A DNA stretch of 44,197 nt from Ochromonas danica (taxonomy: Eukaryota; Sar; Chrysophyceae; Chromulinales; Chromulinaceae): the NCBI GenBank assembly GCA_015146655.1, contig VKHL01000112.1, forward strand, positions 1 to 44,197, in the 5' to 3' direction. How positions within the stretch are numbered: the stretch's first letter is position 1; every line of letters starts with the position of its first letter. Of this stretch, positions 31,150 to 44,197 are shown in pieces. The notes beneath the pieces are model-generated. The model did no database searches and was not told where the DNA came from. It worked only from the letters and a program-made list of their open reading frames with translations. The translations under genes were made by a program, and so were the position numbers.

Positions 31150-32696
31150 ATCAACAGAAGATATGTGTAGCGAAGGTAGAGCGGTAGGTTTCTTATAGGG
31201 GTCCATCGTTTATTTATGAATGGTTGATGCGTACTTGATATGGGAGATAAGCAGGTCTTGTAAGTACAGATGTTGCAGCAAAATTAGTGATGTGGATGCA
31301 ATCAAATCTTTGTATGCCTCACACAAATCTATCCAGTGATTTACACCACACTATCGTTGAGACTGTAAATCTATTTCCTCTTCTCTCTGAATGGGATAAA
31401 ACTGAGAAAAATGGATTTATAACTCGACAAATGGTGTTTGTGCGGTCACTGGAAAGGTTCCAGACAGGATGTCCTACAGGAACACCCTCGAGTCCTGAAT
31501 TCGAATGATCGTGAGTACTCGGCCTGGACTCCCAGGGACTTACGATGGAAGTCGAGTAACTGGGAGTCCGAGTCCAAGTCTCAAGAGTCTCGTTCGATTC
31601 ATTACAGGTTGCCCTGCAAGACATGTCTGGAGCCTATGGAAAACACAATTCGTGTTAAGCCATGGTCAAAAAATGAAAAGAAAGAAAGGTACAAATCCAT
31701 CTGGATAAGGTTGATTCGAATGAAACTCCTTTGAATGGATGGAATGAGTATTATTATGCAAATACTGTGCATTTGAGAACATTTGTAAAAAAATACATAA
31801 GATCACTATGGAGCCTCCATAGTTGAGATAGACGAAAAGACAGCTCCCCTGCAACTGTTTCCACTGCTCCTATTATTGAGTGAGTGATATTCCTATCGAA
31901 TCCAGATGAAGGAAGATGACGTGTTAAATAAAAAAAGGAACAATAGCATGAGAAGAAAGAAGATAGTTGAGTGAGAGTCACGGGGAAGACAATGTCTGAA
32001 TTGTCTGAGTGAAAAAGAAAATCAATATCTTATGACAATATAGGAAAAACAACAAATTGCCATGCATGATCATTGCTTGTCTTGTTATAATAAGAAAGGA
32101 TAGAACCAGCAGCTAATTAACATAAAACGATGCCCCACTTCTGTCACTCACCTAGTCTTGTAGGCACTTCAGATGCTTGAATAGAACTGGAGCGAGGCTT
32201 CCCCCTTCTTCCTTGCAACACCATGACATATTATGATTGATCTTGGATTGGCTGTTGCTTTCAAATGGGCAACATGCCATATCGAACTTGGACTTCCTTA
32301 TCAACTGACAAAGTGATGGTGTAAAGGACATCTTCATGGTTAGGAGTACAGTGTATGTGTGTGTGAGTGTAATTGAAGAGAGCTAAAAATATCATCAGAC
32401 CATCATCTAGACTGTATAGAGGAGACATGTAGTCTGAATAAGGAACAAGTTAGTTGACTTATATTACATTCTCCATCCCTTTCCATCCTATCCTAACCCA
32501 TATGCAGACGCACGCACACACACACACAAGTATTTATATATTGAGCAATGGAGTTATCACATAGCAATGGTTATTCCCAAACACAGCAATCCCACACAAG
32601 AGATCGACTCCATTGCATGGAATCCTCCCAATATTTCCAGGACAGTAAAGGTTATCATTTCATCATAAAGGAAGAAGGAGGAAATGAAACATTTCA
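31150..32696. other. 1.5-kb spacer after the array; no confident gene
   Basis: The first 190 bp match the flank after copy C. The rest has no homology to the array. A 61-codon ATG frame on the minus strand (32337-32152) is Cys-rich at its centre (MACCPFES, SWCCKEE) and ends just before a GTGAGT donor-like sequence, so a small spliced gene there cannot be excluded. CA repeats occur at about 32511-32527. Nothing else is recognised. Confidence 0.4.
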
Positions 32697-33017
32697 TCAC
32701 ATAATTTGACAAGAACCTTCTACAATATCCCCCCATCGATGCTTTTCACATTCACTACAACGATAATATTGAGCTTGACCATCATTCACACCAGGAGGTC
32801 TTTCAAAGACACGTCGACAACGTCTACAAATACCAACATGTTCATCTTCAACAATAGGAGGTACAAAGTCTGGATTACCAACATTGACTGTTACCACCCG
32901 TGCAGGAAGAGGATTAGGACCAGTCATTGTCGCTGTCGCAGCATTAGGTATTTGACTTGTGCTTTGACTAAACTTAGAATCATTTACAGGAACAGCTTGA
33001 GGTAAACCAGATGTCAT
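32697..33017 (-). CDS. Small zinc-ribbon protein
   Basis: A 106-aa single-exon frame with a good ATG (33015-33017). The N-terminal half is polar and disordered (Ser/Asn/Pro/Val). The C-terminal half carries a C-x2-C ... C-x2-C zinc-ribbon, CRRC then YRCSEC, spaced by about 25 residues and including RVFERPPGVNDGQAQYY. Such modules bind zinc and often nucleic acid or protein partners. I do not recognise a named family, and its role is unknown. Orientation matches the next minus-strand gene, but the 280-bp gap argues for separate promoters. Confidence 0.6.
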   Translation of the reverse strand: MTSGLPQAVPVNDSKFSQSTSQIPNAATATMTGPNPLPARVVTVNVGNPDFVPPIVEDEHVGICRRCRRVFERPPGVNDGQAQYYRCSECEKHRWGDIVEGSCQIM

Positions 33018-33297
33018 TTTTGTTTAGACTATAGGTCTTCTTGATCACACACTCTTTTTCTGTCTTCTTTTATTCCCTCCCAGCAGTTGAAGTACTAATG
33101 CGTGAGTGGCTCTTCTTCCCACGCAAATAATACTAGTATGACTTGAGCATAGATTTGATTTTAAAAGGGATGCGGTCTTGTAATAGATTAGCTGGATAAT
33201 AAGCATATCCTACAATACCTAACAGAATAGATAAGTATAAATACCCACCTAACAAGCCCAACTCACTATTACTATCTTACAATCATTCTTCTAATAA

Positions 33298-34137
33298 CTA
33301 GATTCCCGAATTACCACCAAAGAGCATCTTGTCTACTAAGTTATCCAGATTGTCAGGATCACAACAAGGACAGCCTCTGCGCCGACCACTTCCTTTCTCA
33401 TGCCTTGTCGTAGCAACCACATCTTCTTTCTTGGGAAACTTTAGCTTGCTAATGTTATCCATAGCTGACATGACCGGTGCTTTGGGAATATCACCCACAA
33501 CAACCACAGCTGGAGCAACAGGAAGAGGAGGAGTTGCTACTGAGGTTGGAGGAGCGGCAGCAGGGGGAGATGGTCTTCCCTCCCCACCAACAGAAGATAC
33601 TGAGGGGATATTCTTCACCACAGTGGCATTGGCCTCACTTGTTTTAATGGCTATCGTGACTGCAAGGTCCTTGATACATCGATCCAAGGAGACTTTTAAC
33701 GTCTTCAAATTATCTAGACTGCCTGCTCCATGTATGACTGCCTGTAACTCATTCGTTAGACGAATGCACTCCAATCGTTCTGCTTCCATTGAAAGGTCTT
33801 GAAATGGAAAGGCAATGGCCAGTAGATCGACTTCTTGAACATGAGCCAATGGCTTGAGGATCTTTGTGGAGAACTTTCTTGGCTGGATGTTTTGATTGTC
33901 AGGAGAGTCAAGCAGGACGATGGCTAGGAGGGTCTCGAGAGGTACACAGTCAGGCTCACTGCAGGCTATCTCTGCGAGTACGACCTCGTAAGAGCGGAAA
34001 GACGGGAAGTACTGAGAGATGCGAAGAGTGAGGATCTTGTCAAGAAGATTCTTGATACGATCTATCTCACGTCGTGTGGAAGAGGATGATGAGGATGAAG
34101 CAGAGGATGATGATGCTAGTTTGGAAGGATCAAACAT
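33298..34137 (-). CDS. Uncharacterised protein with CSEPDCVPLET and CPCCDPD motifs
   Basis: A 279-aa uninterrupted frame starting at ATG 34135-34137. After a poly-Ser run (residues 9-20) comes a folded domain of about 80 residues: helical RREIDRIKNLLDKIL, then YEVVLAEIACSEPDC, VPLETLLAIVLLD and KILKPLAHVQEVDLLAI. The paired cysteines and ExxC-x-E-P-x-C-x-P-x-E-T pattern look conserved and may bind metal. A second helical part (about 110-170, LTNELQAVIHGAG...LKVSLDRCIKDL) and a Pro/Ala/Val-rich linker follow. The C-terminus ends RRRGCPCCDPDNLDNLVDKMLF, another Cys cluster. I cannot name the family. Both ends look selected rather than random, so a real gene is likely. Confidence 0.62.
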   Translation of the reverse strand: MFDPSKLASSSSASSSSSSSTRREIDRIKNLLDKILTLRISQYFPSFRSYEVVLAEIACSEPDCVPLETLLAIVLLDSPDNQNIQPRKFSTKILKPLAHVQEVDLLAIAFPFQDLSMEAERLECIRLTNELQAVIHGAGSLDNLKTLKVSLDRCIKDLAVTIAIKTSEANATVVKNIPSVSSVGGEGRPSPPAAAPPTSVATPPLPVAPAVVVVGDIPKAPVMSAMDNISKLKFPKKEDVVATTRHEKGSGRRRGCPCCDPDNLDNLVDKMLFGGNSGI

Positions 34138-34323
34138 ATTGTTGCTGTTCTGTTTGATTTCAATCTGGATTTATTTATTATTTCAATTGTTTTCTTTCTT
34201 TTGGATAGAAAGCAATAATAATGCCTTGTTTGTACGTGAGATCGAGGTAGAGATAGATTATCTCTATATTTGTCCACTTCTTTTCTTTCTGCTAACAATA
34301 TTGTCAACGTTTGTGTTGAGAGC

Positions 34324-34644
34324 TCAGGAATGAGTTGATTTCATTTGATCACCAAAGTCACTTTTCTGCAGTTTGAAAGCCACTTCCCCTTCGGAAGAAC
34401 TCTTGGTTTGTGTGTTTAGGGTTGTGGTGTGGTTTGTGTGTTTTCCGGGGTTTTGTCCGTGCGTTTGTGTGTTTTGTCCGCGTGTTTGTGGTGTTTTCCG
34501 GGGTGTTTTCCGGGTGTTTGTCCGTGTGTTTGTGGTGTTTTGTGTGTTTTGTTTGCTTCCCCTTGCCTTGAATGGATTCAGATGAACTAAATACAATCCA
34601 AGTAGTCCAGCCAGAAGAACTACTACCAATAATAGAGAAACCAT
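34324..34644 (-). CDS. Possible small signal-anchored, Thr/Asn-rich protein
   Basis: A 106-aa frame with ATG at 34642-34644. A hydrophobic start (SLLLVVVLLAGLLGLYLV) is followed by a basic, Thr/Asn/Gln/Lys-rich repeat region and ends in a mixed segment (GEVAFKLQKSDFGDQ). The repeat is coded by a degenerate minisatellite of TTTTCCGGGGTG and TTTGTCCGTG units (about 34430-34552), so the middle may be an accident of the repeat. The hydrophobic start suggests a membrane or secreted peptide. No family is recognised and no supporting neighbour exists. It could be non-coding. Confidence 0.35.
   Translation of the reverse strand: MVSLLLVVVLLAGLLGLYLVHLNPFKARGSKQNTQNTTNTRTNTRKTPRKTPQTRGQNTQTHGQNPGKHTNHTTTLNTQTKSSSEGEVAFKLQKSDFGDQMKSTHS
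34430..34552. repeat. Degenerate GT-rich minisatellite
   Basis: Imperfect units of 10-14 bases built from TGTTTTCCGGGG and GTTTGTCCGTGTG recur about eight times. They alternate G/T on the plus strand and A/C on the minus strand. Confidence 0.75.
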
Positions 34645-34900
34645 ACTATAGGGTTATACTACCGTAATAACTTGAGCAGTAGTTGAATACCAATAGATCA
34701 AGAGAGAAGAAAATAATTAATAGATTGTTCCATTAAGAAGAGAAATTCTTGTTTCTTCTAATTGGATCTATTCTATTCTTATTCTTATTGTTGTCTTTTT
34801 GACTTGTGATATCACTCTCTGTGAGAAAGCTTTAAAACAAGCACAATCTATTATTCCAGTTCTCTGATTTTTTCTGTTTTTCTGGTGACTTGCGGTAGCG
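34645..34900. promoter_or_regulatory. Divergent spacer before the WDR81-like gene
   Basis: A 256-bp AT-rich region between the doubtful minus-strand gene and the WDR81-like start. It holds TTCTTATTCTTATTG runs near 34775-34795. No definite promoter motif is seen. Confidence 0.35.

Positions 34901-44197
<9,297 letters not shown>

Larger units (their letters stand above)
13920..31280 (+). repeat. Tandem gene array: five vWA/alpha-kinase units plus one relic
   Basis: Five head-to-tail units start at 13973 (A), 17378 (B), 20799 (C), 25672 (D) and 28844 (E). Spacings between starts are 3405, 3421, 4873 and 3172 bp. Gene bodies are nearly identical over long stretches, and the spacers are also related, so each unit is gene plus flanks. 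The C-to-D step is longer because it holds the 3' relic of another copy and about 1.6 kb of unrelated sequence. The array almost lacks the trinucleotide runs that crowd the neighbouring genes. Confidence 0.92.

Overview
This is nuclear DNA from a eukaryote. Genes carry GT-AG introns of about 70-340 bp. Spacers, introns and even exons are crowded with microsatellites (CCA, GGT/GGA, GAA, CACT, CA/TG), and there are no operons. The proteins are typical of a protist: MON1, a WDR81-like BEACH/WD40 protein, a GT61 glycosyltransferase, an aminoalcohol phosphotransferase, a claudin-like tetraspan protein and alpha-kinases. One protein (2449-3207, minus strand) starts with a signal peptide followed by a Ser/basic-rich segment, as in plastid proteins of algae with secondary plastids. 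I therefore lean towards a stramenopile-type alga, but this is an inference and no species can be named.

Layout. 1-1342: last exon of an L-type (legume-like) lectin. 1343-2448: repeat-rich spacer. 2449-3207 (-): possible plastid-targeted protein. 3613-5995 (+): MON1, five exons. 6249-8411 (-): GT61 glycosyltransferase, two exons. 8676-8840: a foldback element. 9110-10428 (-): choline/ethanolamine phosphotransferase, two exons. 11202-11759 (+): claudin-like tetraspan protein. 12114-13638 (-): ankyrin protein with a signal peptide, two exons.

13973-31149 holds the main feature, a tandem array of five same-strand paralogues, here called A to E. Each encodes an N-terminal SAM-like segment, a Pro/Gln linker, a coiled coil, a von Willebrand A domain and a C-terminal alpha-kinase. 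Every copy has one tiny 56-nt first exon and one 81-101 bp intron at the same place. Copy B is broken by a perfect 73-bp tandem duplication. Copy A has lost the Asp of the conserved TDPAIH kinase motif. A 3' relic of a sixth copy lies between C and D. The copies are mosaics of one another, which points to repeated gene conversion or unequal crossing-over. Spacers are also homologous between units, so the duplication unit is gene plus flanks (about 3.2-3.4 kb).

31150-34900 has a spacer, a small zinc-ribbon protein (-), an uncharacterised Cys-containing protein (-) and a doubtful small membrane-anchored protein (-). 34901 to the end is a WDR81-like BEACH/WD40 gene (+) with one exon of 8.6 kb swollen by triplet repeats; it runs off the window in a TG-repeat intron. 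MON1 (part of the Rab7 activator) and WDR81 (endosome maturation) belong to the same late-endosome pathway, but nothing shows that their linkage is functional. The array may be a fast-evolving kinase family; what it senses or phosphorylates cannot be read from sequence.
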